Below are positions 26,701 to 34,705 of a DNA stretch of 64,000 nucleotides, in pieces. Position numbers and translations under genes: made by a program. Positions within the stretch are counted from its first letter, which is position 1; every line of letters begins with the position of its first letter. This DNA comes from JALZHR01 sp036388475. Lineage in GTDB: Bacteria > Acidobacteriota > Blastocatellia > Pyrinomonadales > Pyrinomonadaceae. Under the pieces are notes generated by a model. It searched no databases and was not told the DNA's origin. It saw only the letters and a program-made list of their open reading frames with translations. The stretch is from NCBI GenBank assembly GCA_036388475.1, contig DASVRT010000120.1, forward strand, positions 1 through 64,000. Reading direction: 5' to 3'.

Positions 26701-27097
26701 TTTTTTTGCCGTCGTCCGTCCAGTCGTAAACCTGATTGTCGTAGCCCCAGCGCGGCGTAAACGGACCTTTCGCCGGATAAAACGTCAGTTGTTTGGGCGC
26801 GCCGCCCGTCGCCGGCATCACGTAAACCTGTTCGTCGCCGTCGTATTGCCCGGTAAAGGCAATCCAGTTTCCGTCGGGCGAAAACTTGGCGAAAACCTCC
26901 ACGCCCGGATGCGCGGTCAGCCGCGTCGCCGTCCCGCCGCTTGCGGCAGCCGTCCAGATGTCGCCGCCGTATGTGAAGGCGACTTTTTCGCCGTGAATGT
27001 CGGGAAAACGTAAAAGCTTCGTTTGCGCAAAAGCTGTTGCAATGAAAAAAAAGCAGAAAACCGGAATGAGACTCAAACGACACGAAAGTTTGAACAT
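23723..27097 (-). CDS. Tricorn protease-like S41 peptidase
   Basis: 1124 residues with a signal peptide (about 1-24). N-terminal beta-propeller repeats ('SPDGNWIAFTGQYDGDEQVYVMPA', about 30-560) give the tricorn substrate gate. A Thr/Pro-rich linker (about 585-625, repeated 'TPTP') is unusual here. The C-terminal core has 'ENMHGYDWE' (catalytic His), a PDZ-like domain and the S41 active-site loop 'NENSASDGDIFP' with the nucleophilic Ser. The family degrades peptides released by other proteases. The signal peptide implies a periplasmic or exported enzyme. Ribosome site 'CGGAGC' upstream. Confidence 0.9.
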   Translation of the reverse strand: MFKLSCRLSLIPVFCFFFIATAFAQTKLLRFPDIHGEKVAFTYGGDIWTAAASGGTATRLTAHPGVEVFAKFSPDGNWIAFTGQYDGDEQVYVMPATGGAPKQLTFYPAKGPFTPRWGYDNQVYDWTDDGKKIIFRSHRDSWTLTETRLYTVPVEGGNAEPLPMPESGAGDFSPDGTKIVYSPRARDFRPEKRYGGGQASQLYIFDINTSDAKLITPESPRASREPMWIGDTIYYVSDRDGHFNLYAYDTKTNKSAQQTNGKTYDVRWASSDRKSRIVYELNGELQIFDTRARKSAPVAINVPTDSVSSRPNRIPVANFIADVSLSPKGERVLFGARGEIFSAPAEKGATRNLTQSSGTHDKFPRWSPDGSRIAYISDKTGEEEIWIVQQDGSKPAEQITRGGKAMRYSPEWSPDGKYLAFSDKDGKVYVLTLATKQFVQIADSPQGQIRDYTWSPRGNHLAFSMPEENGLSSIYIWSESDGTTKKVTDSMFNEFNPAWDANGNYLYYLSVREFAPQISNIEFNYAGNRNVGIYALALRRDVKHPFPNESDEVTITREEPKLESGVPSLTPTPAPMPTQSPTPTPTPSGSPAPTPTPTPMPPNPNTVLRIDFDGLQNRVARVPVDADNIGNLSANKNFLFYTTGSAFYYGRQGDRQPTLKIFSLKDRKETVLTEGAFGYALSDDGSKIIFPQAGNFVLMDASPLGVQGKKNVSTAGLQYDRVPAEEWNQIFNEVWRRYRDFFYVENMHGYDWEALREQYRPLLQYVAHRSDLNYVIAEMVAELATQHAYIEGGDWQNPPRMRVALPGARFALDSSAGRYKISKIFGGQNEEDIYRSPLTEIGVNVKVGDYVLAINGEEVTGNSDPYRLLRNKADSPVQLTLNDRPTFDGARTVTYRPVTDEANLVYLDWITKNRQKVEQLSGGRLGYIHIPDMGANGIREFIKYFYGQTRKEGLVVDARANGGGNVSRMLIERLRRQLLAMQYARTSEVPNTYPDSVFIGPMVCLLNENSASDGDIFPAMFREAKLGLLIGKRSWGGVVGITNRGNLIDGGVVNVPEFGFLNSKGEWTIEGYGVNPDIVVDNDPKSVIDGRDPQLERAVDELMKQLKNRTVKLPPRPAAPVRTN

Positions 27098-27139
27098 ATT
27101 TGCTCCGAAGTATTTTTAATTTTTTGAATCGAAAACCTA

Positions 27140-27682
27140 TCAAATTGTTTTCGGCGATTTTGCCAGGATGATTTCACAAGCCCGTTCAGGCGTATCGGCA
27201 AAATCCAGCAGCGAAACGTCTTCGTCGCTGACGACCAGATTCTGCTGCCAGCACTGGACGACCGGCTGCCAGCATTCGCCCAAAAGAACCAGCGGGCGGC
27301 GGTCAATCACACCCGTCATCAGTTTGTTCCAGACGAGCGAAATTTCCGTGATTGTTCCCATTCCGCCTTTCAGCGCGATAAAGCCGACCGAGCGGGTAAT
27401 CAAATTCTGCAAACGCTCGTAAAAATGCTGCGAAGCGACTTTATCCGTCAGAAAGCGGTTCGGTTCGGCTTTAAACTCGTTCATGACAATGCCCAAAACG
27501 CGCCCGCCTTTTTCCCGCGCCCCGCGCGAAGCGGCTTCCATTACGCCCAGATAACCGCCCGTGCAGATGGTAAAACCGGCTTCCGCCAGACGCGCGCCGA
27601 TTTCTTTCGCCTGTTCGTATTCGGGAGAATTTTCCTTGCAGCGCGAGCCGCCGAAAATGGTGACAATTCTTTCTTCGCTCAT
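27140..27682 (-). CDS. LOG family protein (TIGR00725-like)
   Basis: 180 residues, a Rossmann-like fold. 'FGGSR' near residue 11, 'CTGGYLGVMEAASRGA' near 39 and 'LKGGMGTITEISLVWN' near 104 match the LOG/lysine-decarboxylase-like motif PGGxGTxxE, with Lys in place of the first Pro. Enzymes of this group cleave nucleoside 5'-monophosphates to base and ribose phosphate; the cytokinin-activating LOG is the best known. The substrate here cannot be assigned. Confidence 0.85.
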   Translation of the reverse strand: MSEERIVTIFGGSRCKENSPEYEQAKEIGARLAEAGFTICTGGYLGVMEAASRGAREKGGRVLGIVMNEFKAEPNRFLTDKVASQHFYERLQNLITRSVGFIALKGGMGTITEISLVWNKLMTGVIDRRPLVLLGECWQPVVQCWQQNLVVSDEDVSLLDFADTPERACEIILAKSPKTI

Positions 27683-27684
27683 AA

Positions 27685-27900
27685 CTATTTTATCTTTTCA
27701 CCCGAAACCCGTTTTGCGGCGACGTCCGGCTGACCGCCCGTTTTCGCCGGAGTTAAATTGAGAATCTGAGTCATTATGTTATAAACGTCAACATTTTCAA
27801 AAGGCTCTGCGACAATTCCTTTTTTAAAATACACGCCGCCCGCGATAAAAATCGCCCGCCTCGACCCCAGCCGACCGCCGCCGCGCTCGCCTTTCGATTT
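27685..27900 (-). pseudogene. C-terminal remnant of an alkaline phosphatase/nucleotide pyrophosphatase family gene
   Basis: A short frame whose last 60 or so residues ('RRAIFIAGGVYFKKG', 'PFENVDVYNIMTQILNLTPA') match the end of type I phosphodiesterase/nucleotide pyrophosphatase proteins. There the segment follows the metal-binding 'HG' motif and ends with the 'NVDVYNLM' helix. The rest of the roughly 400-residue enzyme, including all catalytic residues, is missing. The frame extends upstream to a TTG at 27945 without recognisable homology. It looks like debris of a deleted gene now abutting the lipoprotein gene. Confidence 0.65.
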
Positions 27901-27945
27901 GGTGAAACCGGCGCGTTTTCCGTTTATACAAGTTTGCTCGTTCAA

Positions 27946-28659
27946 TCAATTCTTTCTCGTTTTCGGTTGATAATTGTGAATGTTGTTTTCCGTAAAAGGC
28001 AAAACTTCCAGATTTTCCCGAACGAATTTTCGACCGTTCCACGCGAAAGTAAAACGCGTAAAACTATCTGTATTTACATCCGTTTCATAATCTTCGCTTC
28101 GCAAATCGGTATTTTCGGCGTGACATTTTCCGAAAACTTCTAAAACAAGTTTTTTATTTTCCGTCCAAACTTCTTTTAACCCGCAGTCGGCTTCGCTTCC
28201 CGTCGTCAGCCGCCAGAGCAATTTGGCTTTTCCTTTTTCCAAAGAGAAAAGATGAAAGCCGTGCTTATAAATTGAAGAGCCGCCGCCCATAAAAGTAGTT
28301 AAATCGACCAACGCATCTTCTTTTGCATCGCCTGTCAAATCCGCGTATTGAATATCTTTGACGGCGTATTCCAGCCGCGAAGGCGTTTTCGAAGTCGATT
28401 TTTCGCTCAAATCGAGCCTGCCGTCTTTAACCGTAATGCCGTCGGGATAAGCGAAATTTTTAAAATCAATCCGGCGAATTTCCGAATTATTCCGTGCAGA
28501 ATATTCCGGCTTGCCGTTTTCATCGGGCAACGCTTTCCGAATTTCGTTTGCAGCGGCGATATTTTCTTTATTAAAATTTTTACTTGCCGAACTGCGCTGA
28601 CCGCCGCCGCAGCTCGACCAAAACAACAAGGCGAACGCTAAAAAGAAAATACTTTTCAT
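27946..28659 (-). CDS. Hypothetical lipoprotein
   Basis: 237 residues from the ATG at 28659. Lipobox-like signal: hydrophobic stretch then 'WSSCGGG', with Cys about residue 18 as the lipidation site. The mature protein shows 'VKDIQYADLTGDAKEDALVDLTTFMGGG', an FG-GAP-like acidic loop, and 'LKEVWTENKKLVLEVFGKCHAENTD'. No family is confidently recognised. It ends directly at the phosphodiesterase remnant. A longer start at 28728 would put the signal peptide in the interior and is rejected. Confidence 0.72.
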   Translation of the reverse strand: MKSIFFLAFALLFWSSCGGGQRSSASKNFNKENIAAANEIRKALPDENGKPEYSARNNSEIRRIDFKNFAYPDGITVKDGRLDLSEKSTSKTPSRLEYAVKDIQYADLTGDAKEDALVDLTTFMGGGSSIYKHGFHLFSLEKGKAKLLWRLTTGSEADCGLKEVWTENKKLVLEVFGKCHAENTDLRSEDYETDVNTDSFTRFTFAWNGRKFVRENLEVLPFTENNIHNYQPKTRKN

Positions 28660-28903
28660 AAAATAAATTAAAGTTTCAGGCGGCGGGCGTGAAAAAATGT
28701 CCGGAAGTATATTATCACTTGAAATCACCGGGTAACAGTCGTAAAAGAGTAGCCATATCGGGCTATGTTATTCTACGGCTGAATTATTTTAAAACATTGC
28801 GCAAGAGCTTTTCTCCGGGCGCGGCTGTCTTCTGCCGAAATCGCCGATGACTCGGTAATTATAAAAAGGATAACTCGCCGCCGCGTGTTTTCCCGGTAAA
28901 TTA

Positions 28904-29713
28904 TCAGGTGCAGGCGACGTCGAATTTCAGATAATAGCTTTTGTTTTTTGATTTGAAATGTTTGATTCCTATCGAATCTTCGTCTTTTTGCCTTTCCGCG
29001 TCGGTTAATTCGACTTCTTTTTTAATAATGTTCGGCGTGTTTTTCGGAACTATCCGAAACGTTCCGTCGTCGGAGATTTCCAGCCAGAGATTTATCTCCT
29101 CGTCATAGCTTAAATCGACGTAAATCTTTGTTCCGTCAAAGGAAATTCCGACCGGCTCGTTGTCCATCGGCTTATACCAGCTTTTGACGGTTTTCTTAAA
29201 GGTTTTATTATCAACCAGCTTAACTTCCTCAAAATAGAAATCTTTCGGTCGTTTTAAGGTCGTCTGTCGATTACCGGCGAAAACCGTCCAGTTATGATGG
29301 TTAACCTGCCTGACCGGAACTTCGAAGTTGCAGCCGCACGGATAATTCCAATCTCTGCTCATTATTTGAAAAGATATTTTTTTTCCGCTCAAATCTTCCA
29401 AGCCGTATTTAAACGGAACGTAGGCTTCGCCGACGTAACCGTCGTCGCCGTTTTTGCCGTTCGCCTCGGCAATCGCACAATCCAAAATAGAAAAATCGAG
29501 ACCTTTATTTTTTATCAAAGCGTTTCCGTAGGCGGCTAAGGCGACGACCGGCATTTGCGGATTCTTCTGTTTTTTCGCGTATATTTCCTGAACGACCAAC
29601 GACGGTTTGATTACCCGCGGCTGCGCCTGAACCTTATTTTGCGAAGACGCAACGAGCAAAGATAAAAGCAGCAGCAGGAGCACAAACGCCGGCGACGCCT
29701 GATTTTTTGACAT
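28904..29713 (-). CDS. Hypothetical secreted protein
   Basis: 269 residues with an N-terminal signal peptide (about 1-31, 'LLLLLLSLLVASSQ'). The mature part is charged, with 'DWNYPCGCNFEVPVRQVNHHNW' near the centre and two Cys in 'CGC' plus a C-terminal Cys. The fold seems beta-rich; no family is recognised. Ribosome site 'CGGAG' precedes the ATG. The next gene upstream (ABC exporter) is divergent, 130 nt away. Confidence 0.68.
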   Translation of the reverse strand: MSKNQASPAFVLLLLLLSLLVASSQNKVQAQPRVIKPSLVVQEIYAKKQKNPQMPVVALAAYGNALIKNKGLDFSILDCAIAEANGKNGDDGYVGEAYVPFKYGLEDLSGKKISFQIMSRDWNYPCGCNFEVPVRQVNHHNWTVFAGNRQTTLKRPKDFYFEEVKLVDNKTFKKTVKSWYKPMDNEPVGISFDGTKIYVDLSYDEEINLWLEISDDGTFRIVPKNTPNIIKKEVELTDAERQKDEDSIGIKHFKSKNKSYYLKFDVACT

Positions 29714-29843
29714 TGATAAAATCTCCGTAAAAGTCTAAACGGCAATAGATTAAATAAAACAATCTGAATTCTAATGGAAAAGCTCGCAACTGCAAAACGC
29801 GCCAATTTGACTTTTTTCCGGAGGGCGCGCAAATTTTAAATAA

Positions 29844-31667
29844 ATGGCGGAAGAAAAGAAAAAGAAAGTAAATTATTCGAGCGCGTGGCGCGAAGCCAAA
29901 GATTTGATTTGGAAAGCGCGCTGGCGTCTGGCTTTCGGAAGTTCCTTGATGCTGGTCAGCCGTCTTGCCGGAATGGTTCTGCCGGCTTCGACCAAGTTTA
30001 TCGGCGACGAAGTTTTCGTCAATCGTCGTTACGAGCTGCTGAAATGGATTGCGCTCGCCATCGGCATCTCGGCGTTGATTCAGGCGGTCACGTCTTTCGC
30101 GCTGTCGCAGATTCTGGGCGTCGCGGCGCAGCGCGCGATTACCGATATGCGCAAGCGCGTGCAGCGAAAAATCGAGCGCCTGCCGATTTCGTATTTCGAT
30201 TCGACGCAGAGCGGGCAGCTTATTTCGCGCATTATGAACGACGCGGAAGGCATTCGGAATCTGGTCGGAACCGGACTCGGGCAAATTCTCGGAAGCATCG
30301 TCACGGCAACGATTGCGGTCGGCGTTTTGTTTTATATCAACTGGCGTCTGACGGCGGCGACGATTGTCGTGCTCGTCGCGTTCGGCGGCGTGCTGGCTTA
30401 CGCCTTCAAAAAGCTGCGCCCGATTTTCCGCGAGCGAAACGTGATAAACGCCGAAGTAACGGGACGCCTCGGCGAATCGCTCGGCGGCATCCGCATCGTC
30501 AAGGCTTACACGGCGGAAAAACGCGAAGAACTGAGTTTCGCGCGCGGCGCGCATCGCCTTTTTAGAAATATCGCCAAATCGCTGACGGGCGTTTCGGCGG
30601 TCGGCGCGTTTTCGTCAATCGTCATCGGCGCTATCAGCGTCGTGATGATTCTGATTGGCGGCAGCGCCGTGCAGACGGGCACGATGACGCTCGGCGATTT
30701 TCTGATGTATATCTCTTTCACTTTTCTGCTGGCGATGCCGATTGTCGAATTAACTTCAATCGGCACGCAGATTACGGAAGCTTTCGCCGGTCTCGACCGC
30801 ATCCGCGAGGTGATGCAGATGACGACCGAAGACGAGGAAGACACGCAGAAACAGGCTTTGCCGCGAGTCGCCGGGACGATTGATTTTGAAGACGTCTATT
30901 TTGAATACGAGGAAAACGTGCCGGTTTTAAAAGGCGTTTCGTTTCATTCGGAAGCCGGAAAAACGACGGCGCTGGTCGGCTCCAGCGGTTCGGGCAAATC
31001 GACGATTCTGAGTCTCGTTCTCAACTTTATCCAGCCGAACAAAGGCTTGATAAAAATCGACGGCAAGGATTTGCAAGCCGTCAAACTGCGCGATTACCGC
31101 TCGCATCTCGGCGTCGTTTTGCAGGATAATTTTCTTTTCGACGGCACGATTCTGGACAATATCCGTTTCTCGAATCCCGAAGCGAATCTCCTGGAAATCA
31201 AGGAAGTCTGCCGCGTCGCCAACGCCGACGAATTTATCGAAAAATTTCCCGACGGCTATAACACGATTGTCGGCGAGCGCGGCGTCAAGCTTTCCGGCGG
31301 GCAGCGCCAGCGCATCGCCATCGCCCGCGCGCTTCTTGCCAATCCGCGGATTTTGATTCTGGACGAAGCGACTTCTTCGCTCGATTCGGAAAGCGAAGCC
31401 CTGATTCAGGAAGGCTTGCGCCGCCTGCGCGAAGGCAGAACGACATTCGTTATCGCGCACCGGCTTTCGACCATTCGCTCCGCCGACCAGATTCTCGTCG
31501 TCGAAGCGGGCGAAATCGTCGAGCGCGGAACGCACGAAGAATTAATCGCCTTCGGCGGGCGCTACAAACAGCTTTACGATAAACAATACCGCTTCGAGCA
31601 GAATCTTTTCATCAATCCGGGCGAGGATTTTCTGAAAACCGAAAATTTATCGGCGACGAAGTTATAA
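29844..31667 (+). CDS. MsbA-like ABC transporter (permease plus ATPase)
   Basis: 607 residues. N-terminal exporter-type transmembrane domain (six helices, about 25-320), then an ATPase with Walker A 'GSSGSGKST' (about 378), Q-loop 'VLQDNFLFDG', signature 'LSGGQRQR' (about 481), Walker B 'ILILDEATSSLD' (about 503) and switch 'AHRLSTI'. The half-transporter works as a dimer. Similarity of the fused order is to MsbA and other lipid or drug exporters; the substrate is not determined. Ribosome site 'CCGGAGGG' is 26 nt upstream of the ATG, rather far, so a nearer start cannot be excluded. Confidence 0.9.
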   Translation: MAEEKKKKVNYSSAWREAKDLIWKARWRLAFGSSLMLVSRLAGMVLPASTKFIGDEVFVNRRYELLKWIALAIGISALIQAVTSFALSQILGVAAQRAITDMRKRVQRKIERLPISYFDSTQSGQLISRIMNDAEGIRNLVGTGLGQILGSIVTATIAVGVLFYINWRLTAATIVVLVAFGGVLAYAFKKLRPIFRERNVINAEVTGRLGESLGGIRIVKAYTAEKREELSFARGAHRLFRNIAKSLTGVSAVGAFSSIVIGAISVVMILIGGSAVQTGTMTLGDFLMYISFTFLLAMPIVELTSIGTQITEAFAGLDRIREVMQMTTEDEEDTQKQALPRVAGTIDFEDVYFEYEENVPVLKGVSFHSEAGKTTALVGSSGSGKSTILSLVLNFIQPNKGLIKIDGKDLQAVKLRDYRSHLGVVLQDNFLFDGTILDNIRFSNPEANLLEIKEVCRVANADEFIEKFPDGYNTIVGERGVKLSGGQRQRIAIARALLANPRILILDEATSSLDSESEALIQEGLRRLREGRTTFVIAHRLSTIRSADQILVVEAGEIVERGTHEELIAFGGRYKQLYDKQYRFEQNLFINPGEDFLKTENLSATKL

Positions 31668-31770
31668 AAATAAGTCTTGAAGCTTCACTTTGCGAGCTTT
31701 GCGGGAGATGATTTTTCTAAGAAAGTTTTCCCGCTTGAGAATCAAAACTCGCAAAATTTTCCATCTGAAT

Positions 31771-32784
31771 TTAATTTAACTCGCCGCCGATAATTCGCTG
31801 CAAATGCGGAAATCTTTCCAGCCGCCGGCAAGCCTGCAAAACGATTTGCAGCATCGGTTTGATAAACGGAATAAAATAAGCTTTCTCGCGGAAAACCGAT
31901 TGATAGGAAAACGTTCCGGTCGCTTTCAGACAGCGCTGAATCGTCTGCAAATGAAACTCTCCGGCGAAATCGTCCGGGTCGAGCGTTTCCAGTCCGAGCT
32001 TTTCCCTTTCGCTCAAAAAGAAAAGCCTTTTTTCGCGCACCCAGGCGCGCGACGGCGGCGCTGAAACTCTATCCAGCAGAAGCGAAACCAAATCATACGT
32101 CGCCGAGCCGAGCCGCGCGTCCTGATGGTCGATTATCCGCAGACGGTTTTGCCGGTCAATCATCAGATTCGCCGTGTGAAAATCGCGGTGACACAAAACG
32201 CTCGCTTTTGTTTCCAGCTCGCGCGCGATTTCCGTGAATTCCGCGCTCAATAGGCGCTGGTCTTCGCCGGAAAGCTTTTGTTTTTTCAAGCTTTCAAAAT
32301 AATGAGTTTTAAAAAAATTCAATTCCCAGCCGAGCTTTTCCTCGTCGAATTTCAGTTTTGCCGCAATCGAATTCAGCTCAAACGCTTTCGGCGTCGCAGC
32401 CTGGATGCGGGCGATTAAACGAATGGCGTCGTTCAGAAAATCTTCGCGCGTTTCGTCGCCGGCTTTTTGCAAAACGTCGCGCAGAATCCGGTCGCCGAAA
32501 TCTTCGAGAATGATTATTCCCGAAGCTTCGTCGAAAGCGTAAATCCCGGCGACCGGCAGGCGGCTTTCCAGAAAAAGCCCGGTCACGTCCAGATAATTGT
32601 GCTCGGCGGCGACAAAAGCTTCGCCGTAAATACAGGCGATTGCCGGCTGATTCTGCCAGTCGATGCGAAAAAACTCGCGCGTCGAAGCGTCGGGCGTGAG
32701 AACTTCGAGCCGCACGTTTCCGGCGTCCGTCTTTTGATTTGAAAGAAAATTTATTAAACGCTCGCGGGCGCTGGTTTGAAACAT
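31771..32784 (-). CDS. Aminoglycoside phosphotransferase-fold sugar kinase (AmgK-like)
   Basis: 337 residues of the APH fold. Catalytic loop 'CHRDFHTANLMID' and metal-binding 'RIIDHQDARLG' are clear, and 'GIIILEDFGDRILRD' is the hinge region. It is immediately downstream of a nucleotidyltransferase gene (34 nt apart) on the same strand. That pairing is the AmgK-MurU arrangement of peptidoglycan sugar recycling, where AmgK phosphorylates N-acetylmuramate at C1. The assignment is by fold and neighbour; other sugar-1-kinases are possible. Confidence 0.75.
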   Translation of the reverse strand: MFQTSARERLINFLSNQKTDAGNVRLEVLTPDASTREFFRIDWQNQPAIACIYGEAFVAAEHNYLDVTGLFLESRLPVAGIYAFDEASGIIILEDFGDRILRDVLQKAGDETREDFLNDAIRLIARIQAATPKAFELNSIAAKLKFDEEKLGWELNFFKTHYFESLKKQKLSGEDQRLLSAEFTEIARELETKASVLCHRDFHTANLMIDRQNRLRIIDHQDARLGSATYDLVSLLLDRVSAPPSRAWVREKRLFFLSEREKLGLETLDPDDFAGEFHLQTIQRCLKATGTFSYQSVFREKAYFIPFIKPMLQIVLQACRRLERFPHLQRIIGGELN

Positions 32785-32818
32785 AAATTCGTCGGTCGTC
32801 GGCAGCGGAAAATTCCGT

Positions 32819-33820
32819 TCACTGATTAAGCGGAACGATATAATTTTCGCCCTGCTGATAGCCTTTCATCGCCTTTTCGGGAATTTCCGCGCAATGCGTC
32901 AGCATCTCGGCGCGGACAATCGCGACATTTTCAAAAGTTTCGCCGTTTTTTATACGCACGCCGTCGGCGATAATCGCGCGGTTTAAATTCGCGCCTTCGG
33001 CGACGGAAACGTCGTCCCAGATAACCGAATTGAAAATATTTGCGGCGGGCGAAATTCGGCAATTATCGCCCTGAACGACGTTGATGTTTTTCATCATCGC
33101 GAGACTGATGTCCAGGTAGCGCGGAATGGTCGAAAGCTCGAACCAATTGGCGTCGGTTACGTGCGCGGCGATTTTTTCGCCGTTTTCTATGGCGGGAATA
33201 TAGACGGACGGCAGAATGTCCGAATAGACGCCGCGCGGAATGTATTCGAAAACGCGCGGTTCGAGAATATGGATGCCGGTAAACATCAATGGATTTTCGA
33301 TTTGCGATTGCCGATTGGCGATTTTTTCTTTGGTTAAAGGTTCGGGAAAATTGCCGAATTCTTTTATAAAACCGTTTTCGGTGATAATTTCCGTAAATCT
33401 TTCGCGCCGCGCGTTCGGCTTTAAAACCATCGTCGCCAGCGCGCCCGTTTTCCGGTGCGTTTCGACGGCGGCGGCAATATCTATGTCGGTAATGATTTTT
33501 CCGTTGACGATTAAAAACGTTTCGTCTGCGAGCAGATGCCGCGCGTTGTCGAGCGCGCCCGAAGTGCCGAGAATTTCCGGCGCTTCGATTGTGTAATGAA
33601 TATTGACGCCGAAGCGCTCGCCGTCGCCGAGCGCTTTTTTGACCGATTCCGGCTGGTGATGAAGATTGACGACGACATCGCGAAAGCCGTAGCGGGCGAC
33701 GTATTCGGCGACATAGCCGACCAGCGGCTTCCCGAGAAAAGGTATCGCCGGTTTGGTGCGGTCGATGGTTAAAGGAAAAAGCCGCGTTCCGAAACCGGCG
33801 GCTAGAATCATCGCTTTCAT
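32819..33820 (-). CDS. Sugar-1-phosphate nucleotidyltransferase with left-handed beta-helix
   Basis: 333 residues. N-terminal nucleotide-binding motif 'LAAGFGTRLFPLT' and 'TKPAIPFLGKPLV' place it with MurU/GlmU/RfbA-type enzymes. After about residue 245, hexapeptide-type turns ('RISPAANIFNSVIWDDVSVAEGANLNRAIIADGV' in several coils) form a left-handed beta-helix, which MurU proper lacks and mannose-1-phosphate guanylyltransferases have. It makes an NDP-sugar from sugar-1-P and NTP. The APH-fold kinase gene follows 34 nt later, so the two probably act in sequence. Confidence 0.8.
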   Translation of the reverse strand: MKAMILAAGFGTRLFPLTIDRTKPAIPFLGKPLVGYVAEYVARYGFRDVVVNLHHQPESVKKALGDGERFGVNIHYTIEAPEILGTSGALDNARHLLADETFLIVNGKIITDIDIAAAVETHRKTGALATMVLKPNARRERFTEIITENGFIKEFGNFPEPLTKEKIANRQSQIENPLMFTGIHILEPRVFEYIPRGVYSDILPSVYIPAIENGEKIAAHVTDANWFELSTIPRYLDISLAMMKNINVVQGDNCRISPAANIFNSVIWDDVSVAEGANLNRAIIADGVRIKNGETFENVAIVRAEMLTHCAEIPEKAMKGYQQGENYIVPLNQ

Positions 33821-33916
33821 AGCATTATTTACGACAGGTCAATTTTTAAAATTACTTTTTTCTCTTGCTAAATGCAAATTTGCAGATTTTCGATTGTCGG
33901 CTAAAATCAAAAATCT

Positions 33917-34660
33917 ATGTCGGATTCTTTAAATGCGAAAACCTACGCGATTTTTTCCAAGCCGTCGAACGGGAAAATCATTTCCCGGCTTCGCGCCGCG
34001 CCGAACGAAGTGTTTGAGTTTCCTTTCGTCGAAGCCGAAAAAACCGAATTAAATTCGACGGAAGCAGTTTTTATAAAAAACGTTTTCGAATTTGAATGGA
34101 TAATATTTCCCGACATTTACGCGGTCGAATTTTTTCTGGAAGCGCTGGCGCAGGCGAATCTGGAATTTTTCGAGCTTGATTCACTGCGGATTTTAGCGGT
34201 CGGCGAAGCCGTCGCCGACCGGCTTCGCTTTGCGCAGATTCACGCCGACGTGATTCCAGTCCGGATTGACGCGGAAACCGTTTTTGCGGCTCTGCGCGAT
34301 TACCTGTATGACGAAGAAGAATTTAAAAATCTCCGCATTCTGATGCCGAAAGAATCCGCGTCCGACGCGGCATTGACCGAAATGCTGCGCCGAAACGAAT
34401 CGAAAGTGACGGGGCTGAATATTTACCGCCTGAAAACCGAAGACGCCGCCGGGTTAACCAAACTCAAAGCGCTTTTAAAAGGCGGCGCGGTTGACGAGTT
34501 TGTTTTCACTTCGCCCGCCGACGTCTTGAATTTAGCTGCCGTCTTCGGCGAAAAATTAAAAGATTTGTTAGCCGGAACGAGCGTTTCGGCAACCGACGAA
34601 ACGACTTTTCAAACGCTTCGCGAATACGAATTAAGACCGCTTTATTTCAAAAAAAATTGA
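33917..34660 (+). CDS. hemD: Uroporphyrinogen-III synthase family protein
   Basis: 247 residues with the two-lobed HemD pattern: 'EWIIFPDIYAVEFFLEAL' near residue 60, 'LRILAVGEAVADRL' near 95, 'LRILMPKESASDAALTEML' near 136, and 'VDEFVFTSPADVLNLAAVFG' near 192. The enzyme closes hydroxymethylbilane to uroporphyrinogen III for heme and related pigments. HemD is poorly conserved, so this is a fold-level call; no other hem gene is nearby. It is convergent with the VCBS gene and shares its terminator. Confidence 0.72.
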   Translation: MSDSLNAKTYAIFSKPSNGKIISRLRAAPNEVFEFPFVEAEKTELNSTEAVFIKNVFEFEWIIFPDIYAVEFFLEALAQANLEFFELDSLRILAVGEAVADRLRFAQIHADVIPVRIDAETVFAALRDYLYDEEEFKNLRILMPKESASDAALTEMLRRNESKVTGLNIYRLKTEDAAGLTKLKALLKGGAVDEFVFTSPADVLNLAAVFGEKLKDLLAGTSVSATDETTFQTLREYELRPLYFKKN

Positions 34661-34684
34661 GGCTGAGAATTTCTCAGCCTCAAT
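34656..34684. terminator. Bidirectional terminator
   Basis: Perfect inverted repeat ATTGAGGCTGAGAA (34656-34669), one T, TTCTCAGCCTCAAT (34671-34684), with A/T tracts both sides. It serves the hemD-like gene, whose stop codon it overlaps, and the convergent VCBS gene. Confidence 0.85.
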
Positions 34685-34705
34685 TCTTAAACAACTAAGC
34701 TGTGC

